Assembly (NCBI RefSeq): GCF_009793335.1
Contig: NZ_WING01000003.1
Location: forward strand, 1 to 64,000
Source of the DNA: Actinomadura sp. J1-007
GTDB taxonomy: Bacteria; Actinomycetota; Actinomycetes; Streptosporangiales; Streptosporangiaceae
Direction: 5' to 3'
DNA length: 64,000 bases
The translations under genes and the position numbers were made by a program. The notes under the pieces are model-generated. The model saw only the letters and a list, made by a program, of their open reading frames with translations. It had not been told where the DNA came from and did no database searches. Shown one piece after another: positions 1 through 11,247 of this stretch. Within the stretch, counting starts at the first letter, position 1. Each line of letters starts with the position of its first letter.

Positions 1-596
1 CCGACACCGCGTCCACCGCACTCGCGCCGCGCGCCGCCGAACCCGGCTCCGCGCCCCTGCGCGGCCCCGTCTTCGCGTCCACCAAGCCCGCACCGGTCGC
101 GGCCGCATCCCGCTCCGCACCGGACGGCGAACCGCCCCCCGCCTCCACGAACCCCGCGTCGCCCCCACCCGCACCCGGAACCGCCCCGACCGCCCGACCG
201 GTCCGGCCGGACCGCCACCCGGGACCGCGCCCACCGACGCACCACCGCCCGACCCCGCCGCCCCCACCGACCCCGCCGCGCCTCCCGGACCCGCCGAGGC
301 GGTCCGCGCCTCCGCGACGACCGCGCCGCGCCCGTCCCGCCGGGCGGCCTCCACCGCCGCCTCCAGCAGCAGCGAACCGACGCCGCGGCGCCGCTCGGCC
401 GGGTGGACCTGGACGTCCAGTTCGCCCGGCTCCCTTCGCCCGCCGCGATCCGGCAGCCGCAGGAACGCCGCGCCCAGCGGAACCCCTCCTCGCCCGACGC
501 CAGCCACACCAGCCGCCGCCCGGCCGCGTCCGGCCCCGGATCGGCCAGGGCCCTGACCCGAACCGCCCCGCGCCTCGACAGCGCCACACGCACCAC
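1..596 (-). CDS. GNAT-family N-acetyltransferase, frameshifted and cut by the window edge
   Basis: Read on the minus strand, a GTG near 596 behind a GGAGGG opens a protein that reaches a recognisable acetyl-CoA binding segment (AERRRGVGSLLLEAAVEAAR, matching the R/Q-x-x-G-x-G/A loop of GNAT enzymes). GNAT proteins acetylate small amines, antibiotics or protein N-termini; the substrate cannot be told. The frame breaks twice: near position 500, where a run of four G should be five, and again around 200, after which a low-complexity Gly/Ala-rich tail continues in another frame to the window edge. The 3' end lies outside the window. Likely an intact gene with consensus errors, but decay cannot be excluded. 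Confidence 0.5.
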   Translation of the reverse strand, partial: MVRVALSRRGAVRVRALADPGPDAAGRRLVWLASGEEGFRWARRSCGCRIAAGEGSRANWTSRSTRPSGAAASVRCCWRRRWRPPGGTGAARSSRRRGPPRRVREARRGRWGRRGRAVVRRWARSRVAVRPDRSGGRGGSGCGWGRRGVRGGGGRFAVRCGAGCGRDRCGLGGREDGAAQGRGAGFGGARRECGGRGV

Positions 597-754
597 TCCC
601 TCCACGCCGCGCCCGGCGGAACGCCTCCCCGCCGGGCGCGAACACGATCCCACCGCCCAGGGCCCGCCCGCCCGGGACCCGCCCGCGCCGGTCCGCCGGC
701 CGCCCGGGCACACTGGAGCGGGCAGCCAGGATGTCACGGGGGAGCACGCGAACG

Positions 755-1740
755 ATGCACGACGATCACCAGCGGCTGGCCGCGTTCTTCGAGGAGCAGC
801 GCCCCCGCCTGCGGACCGTCGCCTACCGGATGCTGGGCTCGCTCAGCGAGGCCGACGACGCCGTCCAGGAAGGCTGGCTGCGGCTCAGCCGCACCGACAC
901 CCGCGACATCGCCAACCTCGCCGGATGGCTCACCACCGTCGTCGGCCGGATCTGCCTGGACCTGCTCCGCGCCCGCCGCGCCCGCCGCGAGGAACCCCTC
1001 GCCGCGCACGTCCCCGACCCGATCGTCACCCGCGCCGACCACCCCGCCCCCAGCACGGACCGTACGGGCCGTACGAGACGTATGGGGTGAACGGTGCGGA
1101 CGCGGGCGGCGGCGCCTGGGACGCCGACCCCGAGCACGCGGCGCTGCTGACCGACTCGGTCGGTCTCGCCCTGCTGGTCGTCCTGGACACGCTGGACCCC
1201 GCCGAACGGCTCGCGTTCGTCCTGCACGACATGTTCGCCGTGCCGTTCGCCGACATCGCCTCCGTCCTCGGCCGGTCCCCGGCCGCCGCCCGCCAGCTCG
1301 CCAGCCGCGCCCGCCGCCGCGTGCGGGAGGCGGCGCCCGCGCCCGAGGACGACCCCGCCCGCCGCCGGAAGGTCGTCGAGGCGTTCCTCGCCGCGGCGCG
1401 CGGCGGCGACTTCGACGCCCTGGTCGCCGTCCTGGACCCCGACGTCGTCCTGCGCGCCGACACCGGCGCGGCCCTCGCCGGAACGGCCGGAACGGCCGGC
1501 GCAGGCGGGCCCGTCCGCGGCGCCGCGGCCGTCGCGGGCCGCGCGCTGGCCTTCCGCAGGTTCGCCGCCCACGCCCGGCCCGCGCTGGTCAACGGCGCGC
1601 TCGGCCTGGTCACCGTCCGCGACGGGCGGCCCGTGGCCGTCATGGCGTTCGCCATCACCGGCGGACGCGTCCAACGGATCGACATCCTCGCCGACCCGTC
1701 CCGGCTCGCCCGCCTCGACCTGCCGCCCCTCACCCCCTGA
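755..1740 (+). CDS. ECF41-like (SigJ-type) RNA polymerase sigma factor with SnoaL-like C-terminal domain, one frameshift
   Basis: The N-terminal part (MHDDHQRLAAFFEEQRPRLR, then LGSLSEADDAVQEGWLRL) is sigma region 2. Region 4 follows in another frame (DTLDPAERLAFVLHDMF, then PFADIASVLGRSPAAARQLA), and the C-terminus is a SnoaL-like domain ending in ADPSRLARLDLPPL, comparable to the NPDKL-type tail of ECF41 factors. The two parts are joined across a frameshift at about 1045, inside C runs. ATG 755 is preferred over ATG 731 because GGGGGAG lies about ten bases upstream. ECF41 sigmas lack an anti-sigma gene and use the fused C-terminal domain to control themselves; a cognate oxidoreductase or AhpD-like gene is usual, and the nearby SDR at 1875-2594 is a possible but unproven partner. 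Confidence 0.75.
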
Positions 1741-1874
1741 CCACCCGCACTCCTGACCACCCGCGCGGCCCGACGGCCTGCGCGGACCGGCCCCGGCAAC
1801 GCCTCTCCCCCGGCCGCGAGCGCGAACGCACCACGGAGGCGACACGGGGCGACACGGGGGCGGCGCGGCGGGGG

Positions 1875-2594
1875 TCAGATCGCGGACCGGCCCCCGTCGG
1901 CCGCGACGGTCGCGCCGGTCATGAAACCGGCCCGGTCGCCGGCCACGAAGGCGACCACCTCGGCGACCTCGGCCGGGTCGGCGGCGCGCGCCATCGGCAC
2001 CGTCTCGCCGAAGCCGCCGACGTCCGGGCCCAGCGTCGCGGTCGCCTTCGAGGAACGCATCGGGCCCGGCGACACCGCGTTGACGCGGACCTTCGCCGCG
2101 GCGAGCTCCGCCGCCCACGCGCGCGTCAGGGACTCCAGCGCCGCCTTGGTCGCGCCGTAGACCGCCATGCCGGGCATGCCGATCCCGGCGGCCGTCGAGG
2201 AGATGTTGACGACGCTGCCGCCCCCGTTCGCGGCCATCCCCGGCGCCAGGGCCTCGGTGAGCACGAACGGCGCCCGCACGTTGACCGCGAACGCCTCGTC
2301 GTAGGCGTCCAGGTCCCGCGCCGCGCCGAGCAGGACCGCCGCGTTGTTGACCAGGACGTCCACCGGCCCGGCCTCGTCGGCGAGCCGCCGCGCGCCCTCG
2401 CCGTCGCGCAGGTCGGCGCGCAGGAAGCGGGCGCGGCCGCCGATGTCCTCGACCACCCGGGCGCCGCGTTCCGAGTCGCGTCCGGTGATCAGCACCTCCG
2501 CGCCGCGGGCGGCGAGGATCCTTGCCACCGCGTGCCCCAGGCCGCCGATCGCACCGGAGCCGGTCACCAGCGCCCTCTTTCCCGTGAATTCCAT
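1875..2594 (-). CDS. SDR-family NAD(P)-dependent oxidoreductase
   Basis: A 239-residue classical short-chain dehydrogenase. It has the Rossmann glycine motif (TGSGAIGGLGHAVA), the NNAA motif (VLVNNAAVL), the catalytic Ser in VVNISS and Tyr-x3-Lys in YGATKAALES, and a C-terminal GGATVAADGG-like end typical of FabG-like members. It should reduce or oxidise a carbonyl/alcohol with NAD(P)H in the cytoplasm; the substrate is unknown. ATG 2594 has AAGGA about nine bases upstream. It lies 86 bases downstream of the unknown gene at 2681-3388 on the same strand, so both are probably read from the TetR-operator promoter near 3484-3509. Confidence 0.9.
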   Translation of the reverse strand: MEFTGKRALVTGSGAIGGLGHAVARILAARGAEVLITGRDSERGARVVEDIGGRARFLRADLRDGEGARRLADEAGPVDVLVNNAAVLLGAARDLDAYDEAFAVNVRAPFVLTEALAPGMAANGGGSVVNISSTAAGIGMPGMAVYGATKAALESLTRAWAAELAAAKVRVNAVSPGPMRSSKATATLGPDVGGFGETVPMARAADPAEVAEVVAFVAGDRAGFMTGATVAADGGRSAI

Positions 2595-2680
2595 GAGCAC
2601 GTCCTTCCTCCGACCGGCGCATGCCGGGAGAACCCTCGCCGCCCCGGGGACCGGGGGACGACCGATGCCGGACCCCGGCC

Positions 2681-3388
2681 TCACCGGGTCGCGGCCGCCG
2701 CGTTCCGGATCCAGCTGCGGAACTCGATCGCCAGGTGCTCGCAGTGCCCCTCGATCATCGAGTCCGGGGCGGCGGACGGGTAGACGACGCGCACCACCAC
2801 GTCCGCGCCGGCGGCGGTGTCGCGCGCCTGGTGCAGGCAGTACGCGAACGGCGTCCCGTCGTCCAGGCCGAGCAGGGCGTTCATCAGCGTCACCGGGTAG
2901 GACGGGTCGAGGAACGCGGCGACCCGCGCCGGCAGCTCGCGCGCCACCGACACCGTGAACCGCGTGAGGTGACCGCCGATCGTCTCCACCATCCCGCCGG
3001 TGTAGTCCGGCGGCTCGACGTAGTGCTCGGGGTGGGCGTTGAGCAGCAGCGTCTTGTCCTGGAACCGGCCGGTGGCCGCCTGCCCCTGAAACCAGGCCGC
3101 CAGGTCGGTGCCGCTCAGCCCGCGGACCGTGAACCCGGTGCGCGACTCGCGGTAGGCGCCGCCCGAAGCCTCGACGAGCGCCTTCTGGAAGCGGTCCCCC
3201 GCCTCGATCTGCTCGGCCAGGAGATCCATCATCACCCGGCCGCCGGCGACGGACTTCAGGTTCCTCAGGGCCCGCCGCGCGGCCTCCAGCTCCCACCGGT
3301 CGACCGCGGACTCGTCGAACGTGCGGCCCATCGTGTGCACATCGACCGTCACCCGGTCAGGCGACCGGACCTCGGCGTTGGCGCTCAT
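2681..3388 (-). CDS. Uncharacterised protein, possibly a DAPG/phloretin-hydrolase-like metalloenzyme
   Basis: A 235-residue soluble protein with no signal peptide or membrane segment. I do not recognise it securely. It contains HPEHYVEPPDYTGGMVETIGG in the middle and EGHCEHLAIEFRSW near the C-terminus; the H-x3-E spacing of the latter and the HPEHY motif recall zinc-dependent DAPG/phloretin hydrolases (PhlG-type C-C bond cleavage), but this is a weak resemblance. ATG 3388 has GGGAGGG seven bases upstream, better than the in-frame ATG at 3403. It is divergent from the TetR regulator at 3498 and first in a probable two-gene operon with the SDR at 1875-2594, suggesting a small TetR-controlled catabolic or detoxification unit. 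Confidence 0.7.
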   Translation of the reverse strand: MSANAEVRSPDRVTVDVHTMGRTFDESAVDRWELEAARRALRNLKSVAGGRVMMDLLAEQIEAGDRFQKALVEASGGAYRESRTGFTVRGLSGTDLAAWFQGQAATGRFQDKTLLLNAHPEHYVEPPDYTGGMVETIGGHLTRFTVSVARELPARVAAFLDPSYPVTLMNALLGLDDGTPFAYCLHQARDTAAGADVVVRVVYPSAAPDSMIEGHCEHLAIEFRSWIRNAAAATR

Positions 3389-3483
3389 CGCATTCCCTCC
3401 CATGGTTCGGCGGCGGCGCGGGCGAGGCCGGCGAACCCGACCGGCGCAGAGGCGCGCCGCCCGCCCGCCGCAGGCCCAGCGAG

Positions 3484-3509
3484 TGTAAGATGCAAGCATG
3501 CATCGTACA
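3484..3509. promoter_or_regulatory. Operator of the TetR regulator (11-bp inverted repeat)
   Basis: TGTAAGATGCA and TGCATCGTACA form arms of 11 bases with one mismatch around AGCA. The site sits in the divergent gap and its right half covers the ATG (3498) of the tetR gene, so the repressor would block its own gene and the divergent hydrolase/SDR operon. Symmetry is seen directly; the regulator assignment is inferred from position. Confidence 0.75.
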
Positions 3510-4094
3510 AGTCCGGACCCCGGCCCCCGGCGCCGCCGGCACGGCGCGGAACTGAAGGCCGCGCTGCTGGACGCCGCGTGGGACGAGCTGATGGAACGCG
3601 GGTACGCCGCGCTCACCTTCGCCGCCGTCGCGCAGCGCGCCGGCACCAGCCGGCCGGTCGTCAACCGCCACTGGGCCACCAAGGACACGCTCGTCCGCGA
3701 CGCGATCGTCCGCGCCAGCGACCGGTTCACGCTCGCCGACCCCGACACCGGGTCCCTGCGCGACGACACCGTCGCGCTGCTCGAACGGCTCAACGAGTCG
3801 TTCACGATGTTCGCCGCGGCCATGACCGCGCAGCTGGCCGCCTACTTCGAGGAGACCGGGACCACCCCCGCCGAACTGCGCTCGACCCTGATCGACCAGA
3901 GATGGTCGCTGATCGAGTCCGTGACGCGCCGCGCCGTCGAACGAGGAGAGATCGACGGCGCGAGACTCACCCCGCGGATCACGCGCCTGCCCTACGACCT
4001 GCTCAGGCACGAGGTGCTCATGAACCTGGAGCCGATGTCCCCGGCGGACATCCAGGAGATCGTCGACACCATCTTCATCCCCCTGGTCACCTGA
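3498..4094 (+). CDS. TetR/AcrR-family transcriptional regulator
   Basis: A 198-residue regulator. Residues 17-65 form the TetR helix-turn-helix (AAWDELMERGYAALTFAAVA, then AGTSRPVVNRHWATKDTLV); the rest is an all-helical ligand domain with a C-terminal TetR_C_11/AefR-like look. It is divergent from the 2681-3388 gene and its start codon lies inside the inverted repeat 3484-3509, which is strong evidence for autoregulation and control of the divergent genes. The start has no clear Shine-Dalgarno; translation may be leaderless or weak. The ligand is unknown. Confidence 0.92.
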   Translation: MHRTSPDPGPRRRRHGAELKAALLDAAWDELMERGYAALTFAAVAQRAGTSRPVVNRHWATKDTLVRDAIVRASDRFTLADPDTGSLRDDTVALLERLNESFTMFAAAMTAQLAAYFEETGTTPAELRSTLIDQRWSLIESVTRRAVERGEIDGARLTPRITRLPYDLLRHEVLMNLEPMSPADIQEIVDTIFIPLVT

Positions 4095-4199
4095 CCCCGC
4101 CGCGCATCCGCCGGCGCGGTCATGAGTGCGCCGGACGCCCTCCGCCGCGCTCATGAGCACGGCCGCCGGCCGGGGAGGCGGCGGGCGGCGTCGCGCTCG

Positions 4200-5821
4200 T
4201 CAGGACGGGGTGCCGACGTCGGTGGGAGCCGCGGCCGGGGCCGCGTGCGGCGCGCCCGCCGGGCGGCGGCGCACCAGGACGCAGGCGGCGGCGCCGAGCG
4301 CGATCACGGCGATGGGGAGCGCGAGCGTCGGCAGCATCGCGTGGACGAACCCGTGCTCGAACGTCGACGCCGCCACCCGCCGCAGGTGCTCGGCGACGTC
4401 CGGCGGCGTTCCCGGCGGCACCCGGACCGGCGCGCCGCCCCGCCCGGCCCCGACGTCCAGGCCGCCCCGGCCGCGTCATCGAACCCGGCCAGGAACCCGC
4501 CGCGCACACCCGGCGGAAGCGAGGCGGCCCGCGCGGCGGCCTCCTCCCGGAGCGAGGCGGCCAGACGGTTCTGGAGCACCGCGCCGACCGCGGCGCTGCC
4601 TACGATCGTGCCGATCTGCCGGACCGTGTTCAGCACGCCGGACGCGGCCCCGGCCATCCGGGGCTCCACCCCGTACATCGCGACCGTGACCATCGGGCCG
4701 AACACGCAGCCGATCCCGAACCCGGCCACGAGCAGCGGCGGCTGGAACTCGTACCACGCACGGCCGACGTCGACCACCGCCGCCAGCCACGCCAGCCCGG
4801 CCGCGAACAGCGCCAGGCCGCCCATCAGCACGTACTTGCCGCCGACCCGGTCCGCCAGCCGCCCCGCGACCGGCGACAGCACCGCCGACACCACCATCGC
4901 CGGCGCCATCACCAGCCCCGCCTCCAGCGCGCCGAAGCCCAGCACCGACTGGAGGTAGAGCATCACCGGCAGGAACAGCCCGAGCATCCCGACCTGGACG
5001 GCCGCCGACACCACGTTCATCACCGCGTAGTCGCGGTCGCGGAAGAGCGCGAACGGCAGCAGCGGCTCACCGCGCTGCCGGGCCCCCTGGTAGACCAGGA
5101 ACACCGCCAGCAGCACGACCGCCGCGCCCAGCAGCGCCCAGATCCCCGCGCCCCAGCGGTACCGCTGCCCCTCGGTGAGCCCGAACGCCAGGCAGAACAG
5201 CGCCGCCGTCACGAGCCCGACGCCCGGCACGTCCAGCCCGCGGCGCACACCCGGCCGCGAGTCGGGCACCAGCGTCACGGCCATCACGAGCACGACCGCG
5301 CCGATCGGGACGTTCACGAAGAAGATCCACCGCCACCCCGCGGCGCCGACCAGGAACCCGCCGAGCGTCGGCCCCGCGATCGTCGCCGCGCCCGCGACCG
5401 CGCCCCACACCCCGAGCGCCGCGCCCCGGCGCTCGGCCGGGAACGTGCCGATGATGATCGTCATCGTCTGCGGCACCATCGCCGCCGCGCCCAGCCCCTG
5501 CACGGCCCGCGCGGCGATCAGCTGCCCCGGATCCTGCGCCAGCCCGCACAGCACCGACGCCGCCGTGAACAGCACCAGCCCCCACACGAACATCGTGCGC
5601 GGCCCGCGAAGATCACCCATCCGGCCGGACGCGATCAGCAGCGCCGCCACGACCAGGACGTACACGTTGATCACCCACAGCGCCTCGTCCAGCGACGCGC
5701 CCAGACCCTCGATCATGCTGGGAATGGCGACGTTGACGACCGTCATGTCCAGCAACGTCATGAAGAACCCCAGGCTGAGCGTCAACAGCACCGCCCACGG
5801 ATTCCCGCGCCACCTACTCAT
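4200..5821 (-). CDS. DHA2-family (EmrB/QacA-type) drug:proton antiporter, one frameshift near the C-terminus
   Basis: A 14-TM major facilitator transporter of about 540 residues. It begins MSRWRGNPWAVLLTLSLGFF and carries the DHA2 motif-C-like GAAAMVPQTMT segment, motif A-like GRMGDLRGPRTMF and many hydrophobic helices. The reading frame is lost near 4450 in a C-rich stretch; the last helix (FVHAMLPTLALPIAVIALGA) continues in another frame and ends at 4200. ATG 5821 has GAGGAGGGG upstream; GTG 5827 is an alternative start. Expected to export toxic organic cations or antibiotics across the membrane. No regulator is adjacent; the nearest genes are an SDR/TetR group and a VOC operon. Confidence 0.85.
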
Positions 5822-6061
5822 CCCCACCCCTCCTCACCTCACCAGCCGGACACCGACCCCGCCCCGCCCCTCACCGTCCCTTGGCCGTCCCCGGCCGCCT
5901 CGCTCGATCGGGCCCCTCCCGCCGCCGAAAACTCCGCGCGGCGACTGCGCGACTGCGCGCGACGGCGGACGGCCGGACGACCGATCGGACGGGCGCACCG
6001 GCCGGGCCCCGGGACGGGCACGCGCCGGACGCCCGCGCGGCCCGGTCCCGGAAGACCTGCC

Positions 6062-6406
6062 TCAGCCCTTGCCCGGGGCCTGGAGACTCCACAGCCGCCC
6101 GTCCGGATCACGGACGGTCATCTCCTTGGTCCCGTAGTGGGTGTCCTCGAACGGCGCGACCACCTCGACGACCGGGTCGGGGCTGAACCCCTCCGCGTCG
6201 GCCACCTTCAGCGCCACCTGCACCCGCGGCTCGCGGTCCGCGGGGACCTCCGACACCACCAGGTACGGGCCCTCGCCGTTGCGGAGCACCCCCGAACCGT
6301 CTCCCGCGGTGACCTCCAGCTCGTACCCCAGCGCCTGGAAGAACTTCGCGGACCTCCCCCAGTTGTGCGTCTCCAGGAAGACCGCCTCGATCCCGTCGGT
6401 CGCCAT
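6062..6406 (-). CDS. VOC-superfamily (glyoxalase/bleomycin-resistance-like) protein
   Basis: A 114-residue single VOC module pair: the first half starts IEAVFLETHNWGRSAKFFQALGYELE, the second contains HYGTKEMTVRDPDGRLWSLQ, the typical beta-alpha-beta3 end with the metal-side DPDGR motif. VOC proteins dimerise to bind a metal and act as lyases, dioxygenases or drug-binding proteins; which one applies here is unknown. Its ATG lies one base after the stop of the RHH gene at 6408-6581, so the two are one operon and probably translationally coupled (GGAGA before the ATG lies within the upstream gene). Confidence 0.88.
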   Translation of the reverse strand: MATDGIEAVFLETHNWGRSAKFFQALGYELEVTAGDGSGVLRNGEGPYLVVSEVPADREPRVQVALKVADAEGFSPDPVVEVVAPFEDTHYGTKEMTVRDPDGRLWSLQAPGKG

Positions 6407-6407
6407 G

Positions 6408-6581
6408 TCACGTCTCCTTTCCAGATGAACCCTGCGGGTGGGCGTCGTCGAGGTAGGCGCGCAACGCGTCGGCGACCAGCGCCGACAGGGACATGCCCGA
6501 CTCGATGGCGTGATGCTTGACCTGCTTGATCAGCCCCACCGGCAGATACACGTTGAACTGCTTGACCTCCTCATCGCCCAT
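6408..6581 (-). CDS. Ribbon-helix-helix (CopG/Arc-type) small DNA-binding protein
   Basis: A 57-residue protein beginning [19 protein letters not shown], the N-terminal beta strand of an RHH fold, followed by two helices ([24 protein letters not shown]). Residues KQFNVYLP match the DNA-contacting strand. It sits immediately upstream of, and coupled to, the VOC gene and just downstream of an AT-rich palindromic cluster (6591-6620), so it is probably an autoregulator of the operon; an antitoxin role is possible, but no toxin-like partner is present. Too short for most gene callers. Confidence 0.8.
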   Translation of the reverse strand: MGDEEVKQFNVYLPVGLIKQVKHHAIESGMSLSALVADALRAYLDDAHPQGSSGKET

Positions 6582-6590
6582 GACGACGAT

Positions 6591-6620
6591 GCTAGCAAAC
6601 TAGCTGACTAACTTGCTAAC
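6591..6620. promoter_or_regulatory. AT-rich inverted/direct repeat cluster, likely RHH operator and promoter
   Basis: A 30-base AT-rich island. GCTAGCAAACTAG and CTAACTTGCTAAC form 13-base arms with two mismatches around CTGA, and the CTAG/TTAG half-site recurs four times. It lies ten bases upstream of the RHH start; tandem short half-sites are what RHH dimers bind. Function inferred from layout. Confidence 0.6.
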
Positions 6621-6980
6621 CGGCCTGCTGGACGTCCGCACGAGCCCACGACCGTCGACCGCGAGACCCCCGCCGACCGCCCCGACCTGGGCGAACGGCA
6701 CGACGGCGTCCGCCGCGACCTCCTCCGGAACACCCCGCCGCCCGGAGCCCGGCCGCAACCGCGACCGCTCGCGACGTCAGGCCGGAGCCGTACCGGTGCG
6801 CCGCCTACCGGCCAGGCGCACGCCGCGTCCGCCGCGTTTCCGCTTCTCCCGCCTCCAGCGAGTCCACCGCGCCCACCGCGTCCGTCGGATCCCCCGCACC
6901 TACCGCGCCCACCGCGCCCGTCGCGCCCGTCGCGGCCACCGCATCCACCAGGCCCGGCGCATCCACCAGGCCCGGCGCAT
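6621..6980. other. Intergenic stretch, no confident gene
   Basis: GC-rich and low in complexity. On the minus strand a Gly/Ala/Val-rich reading frame (GLVDAVAATGATGAVGAVGA) runs on from the MerR gene to 6805 and could be its true C-terminal tail if the last frame of that gene is also shifted. Nothing else is supported. Confidence 0.4.
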
Positions 6981-7760
6981 TCACCGGGTCGGGCGCGCAA
7001 CCCGCGAAGGCCGGGTCGTGCGGGTCCGGGGGACGGGGGCCGTGACGTCCTCGCGGGAGAGGTAGGCGTGCAGCAGGGCGCAGGCGGCCAGCATCGCCGA
7101 CGCCCGGCGCGTCAGGGCCTGCCCGCGCTGGGCGATGGCCTCGCGGAGCGCGTCGCTGCTGCCCGTACGGCGCAGCCCGTCCAGGATCGGGCGGATCAGC
7201 GGCACCGGATGGCGGCTGCGCCGCAGCAGGTCGACCATGCGGGCGTCGCGCACGTCGGCGGGGCCGAAGACCCGGTAGCCCGTGCCCGGCTCCCGGCCGG
7301 GCGCCAGCAGCCCGGCGTCCTCCCACACGCGCAGCGCCGACGTCCGAACGCCGAGCAGGCGCGCGACCTCGCCGATCCGCATCCCCGCCCGCGCCGGGAA
7401 CGCCTCGTCCGGCGCGCGCCCGGACGCCACCGCCTCCAGCGCCTCGCCCGCCGCCCGCAGCGACAGCCGCTCCTCGTGCAGCGCCGCGTGCCCGGCGTCC
7501 ACCAGCGCGAGCGCCTCCGCGACGTCGCCCCCGTGCACCGCCAGCATGACCTCCTGCGCGCGTCCCGTCCCGAACCCCGCGCCAGCGCCCGGTAGGTCAG
7601 CAGCGCGTCCCGGTGCACCGCCGCGAACACCCGGTACCCCGCCGCGGTCCGTCCCGCGGGGGCAGCACCCCGCGTCCAGGTAGTTGCGGACCTGCTGCGT
7701 CGAGATCCCCGCCGCCCTCGCCAGGTCGACGGGCCGCAGCGCCCTGCTCTCCCCGCCCAT
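6981..7760 (-). CDS. MerR-family regulator with two HTH domains, frameshifted
   Basis: The N-terminus (LRPVDLARAAGISTQQVRNY) is a MerR helix-turn-helix. A second complete MerR domain follows at about residues 125-195 (MRIGEVARLLGVRTSALRVW, then GYRVFGPADVRDARMVDLL), so this is a tandem double-HTH MerR. Between them three single-base losses at C/G runs (near 7665-7680 and 7575-7585) scramble the first wing; the alternative frame gives AAGYRVFAAVHRDALLTYRA, showing the intact original. Divergent from the UvrA-like ATPase at 8030-10429, which it probably controls; drug-responsive MerR regulators next to UvrA-like resistance ATPases are a known arrangement in antibiotic producers. Confidence 0.75.
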   Translation of the reverse strand: MGGESRALRPVDLARAAGISTQQVRNYLDAGCCPRGTDRGGVPGVRGGAPGRAADLPGAGAGFGTGRAQEVMLAVHGGDVAEALALVDAGHAALHEERLSLRAAGEALEAVASGRAPDEAFPARAGMRIGEVARLLGVRTSALRVWEDAGLLAPGREPGTGYRVFGPADVRDARMVDLLRRSRHPVPLIRPILDGLRRTGSSDALREAIAQRGQALTRRASAMLAACALLHAYLSREDVTAPVPRTRTTRPSRVARPTR

Positions 7761-7860
7761 CGCCGCTCCCCCTCCCCCATAACCCTCACGGCGACTTTAA
7801 GGTTACCGCCACTCGCATCCGCGCTGGCAGGGACGCTGATCGGCCAACTATCCAGTGGTA

Positions 7861-7880
7861 CTTCAATGAAATACTTGAAG
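7861..7880. promoter_or_regulatory. Candidate operator between MerR and UvrA-like genes
   Basis: CTTCAA and TTGAAG form a perfect 6-base inverted repeat with an 8-base spacer in the only AT-rich part of the 269-base divergent gap. MerR proteins bind such dyads within the spacer of their promoter. No clean -35/-10 pair could be fixed. Confidence 0.4.
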
Positions 7881-8029
7881 GCAGGAGGCCCGGCGGGAAC
7901 GAGCCGCCGAGGCGGAGCCTGCCCTCCGGACCCGCGACCCGCGAAGGCGCCCGCCGCACGGCGCCGTAGAGCGCCGCCCGAACCGGCCCCGCCGTACCGC
8001 TCACCTTCCACGACCGAAAGGAATCCGCC

Positions 8030-10429
<2,400 letters not shown>

Positions 10430-10544
10430 CCCGCGCCCCGCCGAACACGTCCCCGACACGCCGCGCCGGGCCCGCCCGCCGTGGCCGCCCGCCGTGGCCG
10501 CCTCCCGAGCACCGCCGGAAGGCGGCCACGGCCGACCCCAACGG

Positions 10545-10709
10545 CGGGCCCGGACGGCGGGCCCGGACGGCAGGCCCGGACGGCAGGCCCGGACGGCAGG
10601 CCCGGACGGCAGGCCCGGACGGCAGGCCCGGACGGCAGGCCCGGACGGCAGGCCCGGACGGCAGGCCCGGACGGCAGGCCCGGACGGCAGGCCCGGACGG
10701 CAGGCCCGG
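10545..10709. repeat. 13-bp tandem repeat (minisatellite) between convergent genes
   Basis: Unit CAGGCCCGGACGG, ten perfect copies from 10571 to 10700, preceded by two CGGGCCCGGACGG variants (10545-10570) and followed by a partial copy. It fills the gap between the stop of the UvrA-like gene and the stop of the GNAT gene, ending two bases from the latter. Thirteen is not a multiple of three, so it is not coding; copy number in an assembly of such a repeat may be wrong. Confidence 0.9.
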
Positions 10710-10710
10710 C

Positions 10711-11247
10711 TCAGACGCCGAACGCGTCGGCGTAGCGGATGACGCCCGACGGGGCGGGCCGCGAGGGGTCCAGGTGCAACGCCATCAGCGCCTCGTCCGG
10801 CACCTCGAACGCCGTCGCGATCCCGGACAGGGAGGCCCGCCGGAAACCGAACCTCGGGTAGTACGCGGCGTGCCCGAGGACGACCACGAGGTTCTCGCCC
10901 ATCGCCCGCGCGGCGTCCAGCGCCGCCCGGATCGCGGCCGACCCGGCGCCCGTCCGCTGCCGGGCGGGCAGGACCGCGCACGGGCCCAGCGCGAGCGCCG
11001 GGTCGCCGCCGACCGTGCAGCGGGTCAGCAGCGCGTACCCGGCGGGCGCGCCGCCCGGCGGCTCGGCGAGCATCGACAGCCCGCCGATCCACGCGTCCGG
11101 GTCGGCGCGCAGCGCGTCGACCAGGTCGGCCTCCTCCGGCGTGGGGAACGCGGCGAGGTTGATCGCGCGGATCGCGGCGACGTCGGCGAGATCGCCGGGC
11201 GTCTCCGGACGCGCCGTCCACACGGGCCGTCCTGCGGTGCCGGTCAT
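10711..11247 (-). CDS. GNAT-family N-acetyltransferase (YhbS-like)
   Basis: A 178-residue acetyltransferase. VWTARPETPGDLADVAAIRA starts the fold, LALGPCAVLPARQRTGAGSA is the acetyl-CoA loop (Q/R-x-x-G-x-G), and VVVLGHAAYYPRFGFRRAS is the classic GH..YY.rFGF motif of the YhbS subgroup. ATG 11247 has GAGAGGGGG upstream; the frame is open further 5' without support. Substrate unknown; members acetylate small amines or tRNA-like targets. Convergent with the UvrA-like gene across the 13-bp repeat array. Confidence 0.9.
   Translation of the reverse strand: MTGTAGRPVWTARPETPGDLADVAAIRAINLAAFPTPEEADLVDALRADPDAWIGGLSMLAEPPGGAPAGYALLTRCTVGGDPALALGPCAVLPARQRTGAGSAAIRAALDAARAMGENLVVVLGHAAYYPRFGFRRASLSGIATAFEVPDEALMALHLDPSRPAPSGVIRYADAFGV

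Noticed and set aside
403-1090. Long arginine/proline-rich plus-strand reading frame before the ECF sigma gene
   Set aside because: Low-complexity antisense shadow of the minus-strand GNAT gene; only the part from 1045 on is the real sigma frame.
7789-7809. GGCG...CGCC dyad upstream of the MerR gene as its operator
   Set aside because: Only the outer four bases pair; the interior is not symmetrical.
10545-10709. CRISPR-like array
   Set aside because: Repeats are contiguous with no unique spacers; simple 13-bp tandem repeat.
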